Shown: one piece after another, positions 1 through 5,762 of the stretch
Position numbering within the stretch: position 1 is the first letter of the stretch
Layout of the letters: every line of letters starts with the position of its first letter
From: an uncultured Paracoccaceae bacterium
Lineage (GTDB): Bacteria > Pseudomonadota > Alphaproteobacteria > Rhodobacterales > Rhodobacteraceae
DNA length: 5,762 nt
Direction: 5' to 3'
Assembly: GCA_937927885.1 (NCBI GenBank)
Contig: CALEZJ010000420.1
Coordinates: forward strand, 1-5,762
Notes under the pieces: generated by a model
The model's input: only the letters and a program-made list of their open reading frames with translations
Database searches by the model: none
Told to the model about the DNA's origin: nothing
Position numbers and translations under genes: made by a program

Positions 1-674
1 GTCATCATCCCGTCGCGCACGCGCAGTCCCTCCAACGCCGATTGCATTTCCACCGCCCCCGCCTCCGCTTGCGCGCCGAGGAAGACGCCCGTGCCACGAC
101 CGCCGAACACGACGCGCTGGTGGCGGAGAAGGCCGATCTCGAATCCGCCGTGGCCAAGCTTCGCGGCGGCATCGCCGCGCTGAACCGGGAAGGGCGCGAA
201 CGCCTGCTGGCGGCCTTCGATCAGGTCAACGCGAATTTCGCCACGCTCTTCACCCATCTTTTCGGCGGTGGCGAGGCGCGGCTGGTGCTGGTGGAATCCG
301 ATGACCCGCTGGAGGCGGGACTGGAAATCCTCTGCCAGCCGCCGGGCAAGAAACTCAGCGCCCTCAGCCTGCTGTCGGGCGGCGAACAGACCTTGACCGC
401 GCTCGCGCTCATCTTTGGCGTCTTTCTCGCCAATCCCGCGCCGATCTGCGTCCTCGACGAGGTCGATGCCCCGCTCGACGACGCCAATGTCCTGCGGTTT
501 TGCGACCTTCTCGACGAGATGATCCGCCGCACCGACACCCGATTTCTGATCATCACCCACAACGCCCTGACCATGGCGCGGATGAACCGGCTGTTCGGCG
601 TCACCATGGCCGAACAGGGGGTCAGCCAACTGGTCAGCGTCGACCTGAAAGGCGCCGAAGCGCTGGTGGCGTAA
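1..674 (+). CDS. smc: Chromosome segregation protein Smc, C-terminal head (5' truncated)
   Basis: This is the C-terminal ATPase lobe of Smc, the large coiled-coil ATPase that acts with ScpA/ScpB to condense and segregate the chromosome in the cytoplasm. The end of the coiled coil (LRAEED onward, from about nt 69) leads into [16 protein letters not shown] and LFGGGEARL. The ABC signature LSGGEQ follows at nt 372-389, then Walker B and D-loop [16 protein letters not shown] from nt 444, and the switch histidine in FLIITHN near nt 558. The gene ends at TAA 672-674. About 200 residues of a protein normally near 1,150 aa are visible; the N-terminal head, hinge and most of the coiled coil lie beyond the left edge. 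The frame is open from nt 3, and the TTG at 42 is not a true start. The roughly 22 codons before LRAEED do not look like Smc, which usually reads G-x-V-N-L-R-A there. The Smc assignment from nt 69 onward is very secure. Confidence 0.95.
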   Translation, partial: HHPVAHAQSLQRRLHFHRPRLRLRAEEDARATTAEHDALVAEKADLESAVAKLRGGIAALNREGRERLLAAFDQVNANFATLFTHLFGGGEARLVLVESDDPLEAGLEILCQPPGKKLSALSLLSGGEQTLTALALIFGVFLANPAPICVLDEVDAPLDDANVLRFCDLLDEMIRRTDTRFLIITHNALTMARMNRLFGVTMAEQGVSQLVSVDLKGAEALVA

Positions 675-727
675 GCCCCCATCTTTGGGCCTCAACTATC
701 CTCAGGGGGGGGACTTGGCGCAGCCAG

Positions 728-748
728 GAGGGGGCAGAATGCCCCCTC
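728..748. terminator. Convergent G/C hairpin between smc and the molybdenum hydroxylase operon
   Basis: A perfect 9-bp stem (728-736 with 740-748, GAGGGGGCA/TGCCCCCTC) closes a 3-nt GAA loop. It lies 54 bp after the smc stop and 3 bp after the minus-strand stop at 751, so it can serve both converging genes. Neither strand has a U-tract after the stem, so it would be a weak intrinsic terminator, or act as an mRNA 3'-end stabiliser or with Rho. An 8-G run (705-712) sits just upstream. The role is inferred from position and structure. Confidence 0.55.
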
Positions 749-750
749 TG

Positions 751-2970
751 CTACATCACCAGATCGAACTGCCGCCACAGGGGCAAGGAGCGCGCGCGGA
801 TCCCCGTGAGGTCGAACAAGGCATTGGCCAGCGCCGCCGCCGCCGGGGGCACGCCGGGTTCGCCCGCGCCGCCCATGTGGGGGTTCGCGGTCAGGAGGCG
901 GGTCTCCAGCCGGGGCGCGTTGTGCATCCGGAGCGAGTCGAAATCCGGGAAGTTGCGCTCTTGGACCGCGCCATCGGCAAAGGTGATCTCCTGATGCACC
1001 GCCGCCGACAGGCCGAACAGCATGCCGCCCTCCATCTGCGCGCGCAGGATGCCCGGGTCCAGCACCCGGCCGGTGTCGCAGGCGATCCAGCCGCGCGCGA
1101 TGCGGATGCGCCCGCCTTCGTCCACCACCTCGACCACTTCGGCCACCGGCGTGCCAAAGGACCAGACCATCGCCACGCCGCGCCCGGTGCCCGGGACTTT
1201 TGGCTGATCCCAGCCCGACATGTCGCGCACGGCCTCCAGCACCCCGGCGGCGACGGCGCTTTCGGGGCGCACCAGATCGAGGCGGAATTCCAGCGGGTCG
1301 CGCCCCGCCGCATGGGCCAGTTCGTCGATGAAGCTTTCGTGGATGAACCCGTTGTGGCTGGCCCCGACCGAGCGCCAGAAGCCCACCGGAATGCCCACAT
1401 CCGCCGCATATCCCCGCACCCGGTAATGGGGGATCGCATAGGGCTGATCGAACAGCCCCTCGACCAGCGCGCGGTCCGGACCCGGAACCGGAATGCCCAT
1501 CATGCGGGCCCCGGCCTGCGCCATCAGCCCCTCGCCCGCGATCCGGGCGTCCAGCATCACGGCGCGTCCGCCCTCGACCTTGCCGCGCAGCCGCGCGATC
1601 ACGCCGGGGCGATAGGCGTCATGCGTCATGTCCTCTTCGCGCGACCAGGTCACCTGCACCGGCACCCCCGGCATCTGCACCGCCACACGCGCGGCAAGGG
1701 CGGAATAGTCGCTCTCCAGCCGTCGCCCGAATCCGCCGCCCATCAGCGTGGTGTGCACGGTGACCGCCTCGGTCGGCAGGCCCGCCGCCGTGGCCGCCGC
1801 CTTTTGCTGCACCAGAGGGGTCTGGTTGGGGGACCACAGCTCCAGCGCCGTGCCGGTGAAACGGGCCGTGGCCGTCATCGGCTCCATCGTCGCATGGGCC
1901 AGATAGGGCAGGTGATATTCGGCCTCGATGCCGACATGGGCATCGGGGTTGCCGTCGTCGCGCAGGGTCGAATTCGGGCTGCCGTCAAAGGCGGCCTCGA
2001 TCCGCGCCCGGATGGCGGCGCTGTCGACGGGATAGGAGGCGGGGCCCCATTCGATCACGACCGCCTCGGCCCCGCGCATCGCAGCCCAGGTGTTGCGCGC
2101 CACCACGGCGATACCGTCACCCAGGTCGAGCACCCTCTCCACCCCCGCAATCGCCAGTGCGGGCGCCGGATCGTGGCGCAGCATCCGCCCGCCCAGGCGG
2201 GGGTTCATGCGGACCGAGGCGAATTTCATCCCCGGCAGGCGCACATCGACGCCGAAAGTGGCGGTCCCGTCCACCTTGGCGGGCAGATCGGGGCGCGGCA
2301 GTTCGCGGCCCAGGAGGCGCCAGGTCGACGGATCGCGCGGCGCCACCTGCGGCGCGGTCAAGCGTGCGGCGGCCTCGGCCAGGTCGGCATAGGGGATGCG
2401 TGTGCCATCCCGGGCGACCACGGCGCCAGCCTCGGTGCGCAGCGTGTCGGGCGTGGTGTTCAGCCGCTGGGCTGCCGTGCGCTTCAGCACCTCGCGCGCG
2501 CTGGCCCCGGCGGCGCGCAACTTGTCGAACCCGTCGCGCACGCTGGTCGACCCGCCGGTGATCTGGGTTCCCAGAAGCTTGCCGACCTGCCCCAGCGCGC
2601 CGCCGACGCTGCGCTGCCAGTCGCGCAGCGCATAATCGGCCCCGCCCAGCGCCCCCTCGAACAGGGCGCCGTTGTAATAGGCCGCCGAGGCCGGGCCATG
2701 CGCCAGCCGCACCTCCTGCCAGTCCAGATCCAGTTCCTCGGCCAGCATCGCGGCCAGCGTCGCCTGCGCGCCCTGCCCCATCTCGGCGCGGCCGGTGACG
2801 ATGGTCACCCCGTCGCGGTCGATGATCAGGAAGGCGTTCAGCGACCCCGCATCCGTCAGGGGATTCGCCAAGGGTTGGCGCACCTTCCAGACACCAAACG
2901 CCACCCCGCCCGCCACCGCGACCCAGCCGATCAGCAGGGTGCGGCGGGTGATCTTGCCCAGACGGCTCAT
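751..2970 (-). CDS. Xanthine dehydrogenase-family molybdopterin-binding subunit (IorB-like)
   Basis: The product is the large catalytic subunit of a molybdenum hydroxylase, which inserts oxygen from water at a C-H of an N-heterocycle or aldehyde. It is 739 aa, the usual size for the isoquinoline 1-oxidoreductase beta-type. The N-terminus has a twin-arginine motif (TRRTLLI, residues 8-14) and a hydrophobic stretch to about residue 27, suggesting Tat export or membrane anchoring. Family motifs follow: GRAEMGQG (60-67), the glycine loop GGGFGRR (411-417), GFWRSVG (530-536) and [10 protein letters not shown] near the C-terminus, whose Glu704 matches the catalytic base. The CO-dehydrogenase AYRCSFR loop is absent, so it is not CoxL. 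The ATG overlaps the Fe-S gene's stop by 4 bp (ATGA, 2967-2970), with GGGAG 8 nt upstream, so translation is coupled. No frameshift is seen. Family certain; substrate unknown. Confidence 0.92.
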   Translation of the reverse strand: MSRLGKITRRTLLIGWVAVAGGVAFGVWKVRQPLANPLTDAGSLNAFLIIDRDGVTIVTGRAEMGQGAQATLAAMLAEELDLDWQEVRLAHGPASAAYYNGALFEGALGGADYALRDWQRSVGGALGQVGKLLGTQITGGSTSVRDGFDKLRAAGASAREVLKRTAAQRLNTTPDTLRTEAGAVVARDGTRIPYADLAEAAARLTAPQVAPRDPSTWRLLGRELPRPDLPAKVDGTATFGVDVRLPGMKFASVRMNPRLGGRMLRHDPAPALAIAGVERVLDLGDGIAVVARNTWAAMRGAEAVVIEWGPASYPVDSAAIRARIEAAFDGSPNSTLRDDGNPDAHVGIEAEYHLPYLAHATMEPMTATARFTGTALELWSPNQTPLVQQKAAATAAGLPTEAVTVHTTLMGGGFGRRLESDYSALAARVAVQMPGVPVQVTWSREEDMTHDAYRPGVIARLRGKVEGGRAVMLDARIAGEGLMAQAGARMMGIPVPGPDRALVEGLFDQPYAIPHYRVRGYAADVGIPVGFWRSVGASHNGFIHESFIDELAHAAGRDPLEFRLDLVRPESAVAAGVLEAVRDMSGWDQPKVPGTGRGVAMVWSFGTPVAEVVEVVDEGGRIRIARGWIACDTGRVLDPGILRAQMEGGMLFGLSAAVHQEITFADGAVQERNFPDFDSLRMHNAPRLETRLLTANPHMGGAGEPGVPPAAAALANALFDLTGIRARSLPLWRQFDLVM

Positions 2971-3437
2971 TGCGCCTGCTCCCGCATCAGGGTTGCGGCC
3001 TCATGGATGGCAGCGCGGATACGCCCGTATGTGCCGCAACGACACAGGTTGCCCATCATGGCCGCGTCGATGTCGTCATCCGAGGGATCGGGGTTGCGCG
3101 CCAGCAGATCGGCCGCCTGCAGGATCTGCCCCGACTGGCAATAGCCGCATTGCGGCACCTGATGGCGAAGCCAGGCCACCTGCAAGGGGTGCGGTGCCCC
3201 CGGCGCCCCCAAACCCTCGATGGTCAGAACCGGGCCCCAGACATCGCTCAGCGCGATCTGGCACGAGCGCACGGCCTCGCCGTCGATCTGAACCGTACAG
3301 GCACCGCAAGCCGCCACGCCGCAGCCGAACTTTGTCCCGGTCATCCCCAATTCGTCCCGCAGGACCCACAGAAGCGGGGTATCGTCCGGGGCCTCGACGG
3401 CATGATCGACGCCGTTGATGGTCAGAGTGAAGGCCAA
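2967..3437 (-). CDS. (2Fe-2S)-binding small subunit of molybdenum hydroxylase (IorA-like)
   Basis: This 156-aa protein carries the two [2Fe-2S] clusters that pass electrons from the molybdenum centre. The N-terminal plant-ferredoxin-type cluster uses Cys39, Cys44, Cys47 and Cys59 (CGVAACGAC then SC). The helical second cluster uses Cys97, Cys100, Cys132 and Cys134 (CGYCQSG and [11 protein letters not shown]). All eight ligands are present and the length matches IorA. The start is TTG at 3435-3437: it gives the family-typical [10 protein letters not shown], has AGAGG 7 nt upstream, and no ATG or GTG lies between it and the in-frame TGA upstream. It has no export signal of its own, so if the partner is exported through Tat this subunit must travel with it. 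It is first in a two-gene operon. No FAD subunit or cytochrome accompanies it here, so the electron acceptor is unknown. Confidence 0.93.
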   Translation of the reverse strand: MAFTLTINGVDHAVEAPDDTPLLWVLRDELGMTGTKFGCGVAACGACTVQIDGEAVRSCQIALSDVWGPVLTIEGLGAPGAPHPLQVAWLRHQVPQCGYCQSGQILQAADLLARNPDPSDDDIDAAMMGNLCRCGTYGRIRAAIHEAATLMREQAQ

Positions 3438-3442
3438 GTCAG

Positions 3443-3450
3443 CACCTCTC
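3443..3450 (-). promoter_or_regulatory. Ribosome binding site deciding the TTG start of the [2Fe-2S] gene
   Basis: On the minus strand this reads GAGAGGTG. The AGAGG core is 7 nt from the TTG at 3437, and there is no competing ATG or GTG in frame before the upstream stop. It therefore supports the rare TTG start. Confidence 0.6.
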
Positions 3451-3479
3451 GTGATTTCGTGACAGCTTCAATCATTTTT

Positions 3480-3497
3480 GTCATCTTGTAAATTGAC
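3480..3497. promoter_or_regulatory. Imperfect dyad, candidate TetR operator 1
   Basis: The sequence GTCATCTTG/TAAATTGAC pairs at 6 of 9 positions around a centre between 3488 and 3489. It lies where transcription toward the [2Fe-2S] gene would begin, so a bound repressor would block that promoter. Its centre is 31 bp, about three helical turns, from that of the second dyad (3511-3528). Assignment as the operator of the neighbouring TetR protein is inference; the symmetry is only moderate in an AT-rich stretch. Confidence 0.4.
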
Positions 3498-3527
3498 CAG
3501 ATAGGCAAGCTTTGTCACTTTTGTCAA
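3498..3527 (-). promoter_or_regulatory. Candidate promoter for the molybdenum hydroxylase operon
   Basis: On the minus strand a perfect TTGACA (-35, 3522-3527) is followed after 18 bp by TATCTG (-10, 3498-3503, 3 of 6 matches). Transcription would start near 3491, giving a leader of about 54 nt to the TTG start. This is the only consensus -35 in the gap. The -10 is weak, as is common in high-GC alphaproteobacteria. Confidence 0.45.
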
Positions 3528-3528
3528 A
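3511..3528. promoter_or_regulatory. Imperfect dyad, candidate TetR operator 2
   Basis: The sequence TTTGTCACT/TTTGTCAAA pairs at 6 of 9 positions around a centre between 3519 and 3520. It covers the candidate -35 of the minus-strand promoter and runs into the first base of the tetR start codon. It shares the TTTGTCA block with 3477-3483, and that block occurs again at 3520-3526. A repressor here could shut off the oxidoreductase and its own gene together. Function is inferred from position and symmetry. Confidence 0.4.
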
Positions 3529-4121
3529 TGATCCCTGACACGACCCATAATGACCCGCGCCGCGCGGCGATCCTGACCGCCGCGTTCGAAACCTTCGCGC
3601 GATACGGCTTTCGCCGCACCGCCATGGAGGACATAGCGCGCGCCTGCAATCTGTCACGGGCTTCGCTCTATCTGCATTTTCAGAACAAGCAGGACATCCT
3701 GCGCGCACTGACCGCCTATTACTTTGACGTCACCGAGACGCGCATGCGGGCCGCGCTTCAGCCGGGGCAAAAGCCCAAGCACGCGCTGACTGCCGCCTTT
3801 GCCGCCAAACTGGGCCCCGAGGTGCTGGCCCTACTGGACAGCCCGCATGGGGCCGATATCCTGGATGCGGAAACCTCGTCCGCGCCGGACCTGATCGCCC
3901 AGGGCGAGGCGCGGCTGATCGCCGCGCTTTCGGACTGGCTGCGCATCGAGGCGGCGCACCAGCGCATCACCCTGAACCCGCTGGGCGTCGATGCGCCCAC
4001 CCTGGCACAGACGATGCTCGCCGCTCTCAAGGGGCTGATGGCCCAGGCGCAGGACAGCGACACGCTGCGCGCCCGGGCCCAGGCCCTCGCCCTGCTGTTC
4101 GCCCGCGGGCTGAAACCCTAG
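3528..4121 (+). CDS. TetR/AcrR-family transcriptional regulator
   Basis: This 197-aa protein has the usual TetR length and layout. The N-terminal DNA-binding domain covers about residues 11-57: a first helix [23 protein letters not shown], then the helix-turn-helix in [21 protein letters not shown] and the closing [11 protein letters not shown]. The rest (about 65-197) is the variable all-helical ligand and dimer domain, from which no ligand can be predicted. The ATG at 3528 is the only plausible start: an in-frame TAA at 3489 precedes it with no ATG, GTG or TTG between. It has no Shine-Dalgarno sequence, so the message may be leaderless or poorly translated. The gene diverges from the molybdenum hydroxylase operon across about 90 bp, the classic position for a local repressor that controls both itself and its neighbour. 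It converges on kynA with overlapping stops, so a role in tryptophan catabolism cannot be excluded. Confidence 0.92.
   Translation: MIPDTTHNDPRRAAILTAAFETFARYGFRRTAMEDIARACNLSRASLYLHFQNKQDILRALTAYYFDVTETRMRAALQPGQKPKHALTAAFAAKLGPEVLALLDSPHGADILDAETSSAPDLIAQGEARLIAALSDWLRIEAAHQRITLNPLGVDAPTLAQTMLAALKGLMAQAQDSDTLRARAQALALLFARGLKP
4118..4121. other. Overlapping convergent stop codons (CTAG)
   Basis: The tetR stop TAG (4119-4121) and the kynA stop TAG on the minus strand (4118-4120) share the palindrome CTAG. There is no intergenic space and no hairpin terminator between the two converging genes, so their transcripts probably overlap at the 3' ends. Confidence 0.9.
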
Positions 4122-4954
4122 AGGCTGGTTCGCAGGGACCAGAGTTCGGGGAACAGCGACACCTCCAGCATCCGGCGCAGATAGCTGACCCCCGCCGTGC
4201 CGCCCGTGCCCCGCTTGAAGCCGATCACCCGTTCGACCGTGGTCACATGGTTGAACCGCCAGCGGCGGAAATAATCCTCGAAATCCACCAGTTTCTCGGC
4301 CAGTTCGTAAAGCTCCCAATGCGCCTCAGGCGCCGCATAGACCGCCCGCCACGCCGATTCGACCGCGGGATGGGCAACCCAGGGCTGTCGCAGGTCGCGC
4401 GCCAGAACCTCGTCCGGCAGATCGAATCCCGCCCGCACCAGACCCTGCAACGCCACATCATAGAGGGAGGGCCGCGCCAGTTCGGCCTCGAGCGCCGCGG
4501 TCAGATCCGGGCGATGCGCATGCGGCTTCAGCATCGCCAGATTGCGATTGCCGACCGTGTATTCGATCAGGCGGTACTGCCACGACTGGAACCCGCTCGA
4601 TTGTCCCAGGGATTCGCGAAACCGCGTGTAATCGCTGGGTGTCATGGTGCGCAGCACGTCCCAGGCACCGTTCAACTGTTCGAAGATCCGCGCGACACGG
4701 CTGAGCATCTTGAACGCCGGGCGATGGCGCCCCTCGGCCAGGGCCGCACGGGCGGCGTCGATCTCGTGCAGCGCCAGCCGCATCCACAGTTCGCTGGTCT
4801 GGTGCTGAATGATGAACAGCAATTCGTCATGGGCGGCACTGCGCGGGTGCTGCGCACTCAGGATCGTGTCCAGCGCCAGGTAATCGGTATAGGACATGCG
4901 GCCGTCAAAGGCCATTTGCGCACCTTCGCGCGCGGGGTCATAGGCATTGGTCAT
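4118..4954 (-). CDS. kynA: Tryptophan 2,3-dioxygenase
   Basis: This is the cytoplasmic haem enzyme that opens the indole ring of L-tryptophan with O2 to give N-formylkynurenine, the first step of the kynurenine pathway. It is 278 aa, the usual bacterial length. Key residues line up with Xanthomonas TDO at a constant offset of four: distal His51 in [11 protein letters not shown], Tyr109 and Arg113 for the substrate carboxylate, haem-ligand His236 in [12 protein letters not shown], and Thr250 in GTGGT. I chose the ATG at 4952-4954 (MTNAYDP), which has AAGGGAG about 6 nt upstream. The frame stays open to 5116, but the extra 54 residues are low-complexity leader sequence and are not part of this family. 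It lies downstream of kynU on the same strand, after a 232-bp gap holding two hairpins, so it may have its own promoter or be differently expressed. No frameshift or missing catalytic residue is seen. Confidence 0.97.
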   Translation of the reverse strand: MTNAYDPAREGAQMAFDGRMSYTDYLALDTILSAQHPRSAAHDELLFIIQHQTSELWMRLALHEIDAARAALAEGRHRPAFKMLSRVARIFEQLNGAWDVLRTMTPSDYTRFRESLGQSSGFQSWQYRLIEYTVGNRNLAMLKPHAHRPDLTAALEAELARPSLYDVALQGLVRAGFDLPDEVLARDLRQPWVAHPAVESAWRAVYAAPEAHWELYELAEKLVDFEDYFRRWRFNHVTTVERVIGFKRGTGGTAGVSYLRRMLEVSLFPELWSLRTSL

Positions 4955-4960
4955 GGGGGG

Positions 4961-4967
4961 CTCCCTT
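4961..4967 (-). promoter_or_regulatory. kynA ribosome binding site
   Basis: AAGGGAG on the minus strand lies about 6 nt before the kynA ATG and settles the start against longer in-frame readings. The spacer is a run of six C, which could pair with a G run (4993-4998) in the leader. Confidence 0.75.
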
Positions 4968-4970
4968 TGG

Positions 4971-5014
4971 GTTGAACGGATGGACGGGCTCAGCCCCCGA
5001 TCCGCGCGTTCAAC
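4971..5014 (-). promoter_or_regulatory. Inverted repeat in the kynA leader
   Basis: An exact 8-bp inverted repeat, GTTGAACG (4971-4978) and CGTTCAAC (5007-5014), encloses 28 nt and ends only 3 nt before the kynA Shine-Dalgarno. The loop holds a smaller 4-bp hairpin (GGGC 4986-4989 with GCCC 4993-4996), whose 3-nt loop is the stop codon of the short upstream ORF. A competing pairing, 4993-4998 with 4956-4961, would cover the spacer between Shine-Dalgarno and ATG. The repeats are seen directly; a control function is inference. Confidence 0.35.
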
Positions 5015-5088
5015 GCCCCCACCATCGCCAGCCGCCGCCACAATGCCACCCAGCCTCCGGGCCTGCACAGGGGCGGCAAGTGCTTCAT
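4990..5088 (-). CDS. Possible 32-codon leader ORF upstream of kynA
   Basis: An ATG at 5088 opens a 32-residue frame ending in TGA at 4990-4992, 35 nt before kynA. The peptide starts [13 protein letters not shown] and contains two tryptophans (W13 and W17), then a basic/hydrophobic tail ending in LNARIGG. Two Trp codons in a short ORF just before a tryptophan-degrading enzyme recall leader peptides that sense Trp, such as TnaC, although the sequence is unrelated to TnaC. Against it, there is no clear Shine-Dalgarno before this ATG, the frame stays open further upstream to an ATG at 5190, and Trp codons (TGG) arise easily in G-rich DNA. I do not recognise a family. Confidence 0.25.
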   Translation of the reverse strand: MKHLPPLCRPGGWVALWRRLAMVGALNARIGG

Positions 5089-5112
5089 GCTGCCAGAAGT
5101 GCGCACGGGATT

Positions 5113-5136
5113 CCAAAGGGGGCCTGCCCCCTTTGG
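5113..5136 (-). terminator. G/C hairpin downstream of kynU (distal)
   Basis: A perfect 10-bp stem CCAAAGGGGG/CCCCCTTTGG (5113-5122 with 5127-5136) closes a 4-nt loop. It lies about 50 bp after the kynU stop, and no U-tract follows on the minus strand. It probably ends or stabilises the kynU transcript, or partly separates kynU from kynA. Confidence 0.5.
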
Positions 5137-5146
5137 CGAGGGGGGT

Positions 5147-5171
5147 TTGGGGGGGCGAGAAGCCCCCCCAA
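5147..5171 (-). terminator. G/C hairpin downstream of kynU (proximal)
   Basis: A 10-bp stem TTGGGGGGGC/GCCCCCCCAA (5147-5156 with 5162-5171) closes a 5-nt GAGAA loop, 16 bp after the kynU stop. A short TTT follows only on the plus strand, where no gene ends, so on the minus strand it lacks a U-tract. Together with the next hairpin it makes a tandem 3'-end structure for kynU. Confidence 0.55.
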
Positions 5172-5186
5172 TTTCCCCGGTCCCGC

Positions 5187-5762
5187 TCATGTCACTTTCG
5201 CCCGCGCCTTGAATTCGGGCCGGTCCCAGGCGCGGGTCGCCATGATATCCGCCAGAATCGCCACCGCGCCCTGCACATCGTCAAGTCCGGTGAACAGCGG
5301 CGTGAAGCCAAACCGGATGATGTCCGGCGCGCGGAAATCGCCGATGACGCCCCGCGCGATCAGCGCCTGCATGATGGCATAGCCCTCGGGGTGGCGGAAA
5401 CTCACCTGACTGCCGCGCCAGCGATGGTCACGGGGGGTCGCCAGCGCCAGATCGGGGCAGGCGGCCTCGACCCCGGCGATGAAGGCGTCGGTCAGTTCCA
5501 GCGACCGCGCGCGCAGGTCGGCGATGCTGACCCCGTCCCAGACATCGAGCGCCGCGTCGAGGGCGGCGAGTTGCAACACCGGCGGGGTGCCGACGCGCAT
5601 CCTCTCGATCCCCGCGCCGGGGCGATAGGCGAGGTCGAAGGCAAAGGGCGCCTCGTGTCCCAGCCAGCCGGACAGCGCCGGGCGCGCCAGATCGGCGTGG
5701 CGCGGGGCGACATAGATGAAGGCCGGGCCGCCCGGGCCGGAATTCAGGTATTTATAGGTGCA
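5187..5762 (-). CDS. kynU: Kynureninase, C-terminal half (5' truncated at the window edge)
   Basis: KynU is the cytoplasmic PLP enzyme that cleaves L-kynurenine to anthranilate and L-alanine. The frame is open from the right edge (5762) to TGA at 5187-5189, giving 191 residues of an enzyme of about 400. The fragment opens with [18 protein letters not shown], the signature around the PLP-binding lysine (the K in YKYLN). Further family features are [18 protein letters not shown] and [14 protein letters not shown] near the C-terminus. The internal ATG near 5600 is not the start, because the lysine motif lies upstream of it in the same frame. The N-terminal part of the aminotransferase fold is beyond the window. 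The gene precedes kynA on the same strand; the formamidase (kynB) needed between the two reactions is not visible. Confidence 0.96.
   Translation of the reverse strand, partial: CTYKYLNSGPGGPAFIYVAPRHADLARPALSGWLGHEAPFAFDLAYRPGAGIERMRVGTPPVLQLAALDAALDVWDGVSIADLRARSLELTDAFIAGVEAACPDLALATPRDHRWRGSQVSFRHPEGYAIMQALIARGVIGDFRAPDIIRFGFTPLFTGLDDVQGAVAILADIMATRAWDRPEFKARAKVT

Noticed and set aside
221..682. A 153-codon minus-strand frame over smc
   Set aside because: It is Ser/Arg-rich and lies antisense to the conserved Smc ATPase motifs, with no domain features of its own.
751..2970. Carbon monoxide dehydrogenase large subunit (CoxL)
   Set aside because: The AYRCSFR active-site loop is absent, and the fused Tat-bearing architecture with a 156-aa Fe-S partner fits the IorB-like group instead.
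685..3144. An 819-codon open frame on the plus strand across the molybdenum hydroxylase genes
   Set aside because: It is antisense to two genes with full family motifs, has a His/Arg/Gly/Gln-rich composition with no recognisable domain, and is what high-GC codon bias produces on the opposite strand.
4118..4954. Indoleamine 2,3-dioxygenase
   Set aside because: The [19 protein letters not shown] and [18 protein letters not shown] motifs and the 278-aa length are specific to bacterial tryptophan 2,3-dioxygenase.
4955..5116. A 54-residue N-terminal extension of KynA
   Set aside because: The ATG at 4954 has a good Shine-Dalgarno and gives the exact family length and residue numbering. The extension has no family similarity and overlaps hairpin DNA.
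5187..5600. A short stand-alone gene starting at the internal ATG near 5600
   Set aside because: The frame continues without a stop to the right edge and includes the PLP-lysine signature of kynureninase, so this is the end of a longer gene.
1..5762. tRNA, rRNA, CRISPR or insertion-sequence signals
   Set aside because: No cloverleaf-like segment, regularly spaced repeat, transposase motif or terminal inverted repeat was noticed on either strand.

Overview
The window is a high-GC, densely coded stretch. It looks like the chromosome of an alphaproteobacterium, most likely of the Rhodobacteraceae (Rhodobacter/Paracoccus-type). I infer this from the Smc C-terminus, the codon use with strong G/C at third positions, and the GC-rich hairpins without U-tracts between genes. 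This placement rests on recall, not on a search.

Layout, left to right. (1) Positions 1-674, plus strand: the C-terminal ATPase head of the chromosome-condensation protein Smc, cut by the left edge. (2) Positions 675-750: a short convergent gap holding a compact G/C hairpin. (3) Positions 751-3437, minus strand: a translationally coupled two-gene unit. It encodes a 156-aa [2Fe-2S] protein (IorA-like) and a 739-aa molybdopterin-binding hydroxylase subunit with a twin-arginine N-terminus (IorB-like). (4) Positions 3438-3527: a divergent, AT-rich control region with repeated TTTGTCA blocks and two imperfect dyads. (5) Positions 3528-4121, plus strand: a TetR/AcrR-family repressor, probably controlling the divergent oxidoreductase. 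(6) Positions 4118-4954, minus strand: kynA, tryptophan 2,3-dioxygenase, whose stop overlaps the tetR stop in a CTAG. (7) Positions 4955-5186: a 232-bp leader/intergenic region with a possible Trp-containing upstream ORF, an inverted repeat close to the kynA ribosome binding site, and two strong G/C hairpins. (8) Positions 5187-5762, minus strand: the C-terminal half of kynureninase (kynU), cut by the right edge.

How the genes work together. KynA opens the indole ring of tryptophan to N-formylkynurenine. After deformylation (the formamidase is not in the window), KynU cleaves kynurenine to anthranilate and alanine. These two genes are one tryptophan-catabolism locus transcribed leftward. The molybdenum hydroxylase pair is a separate unit, probably switched by the divergent TetR protein when an aromatic N-heterocycle or aldehyde is present. 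Its substrate cannot be read from the sequence. Smc is housekeeping and unrelated in function.

I do not see a clearly new system. The points most worth a second look are the kynA leader (two Trp codons plus possible alternative pairings next to the start), the symmetric control region between tetR and the oxidoreductase, and the first ~68 bases, which do not look like Smc. No tRNA, rRNA, CRISPR array, insertion sequence or attachment site was recognised.
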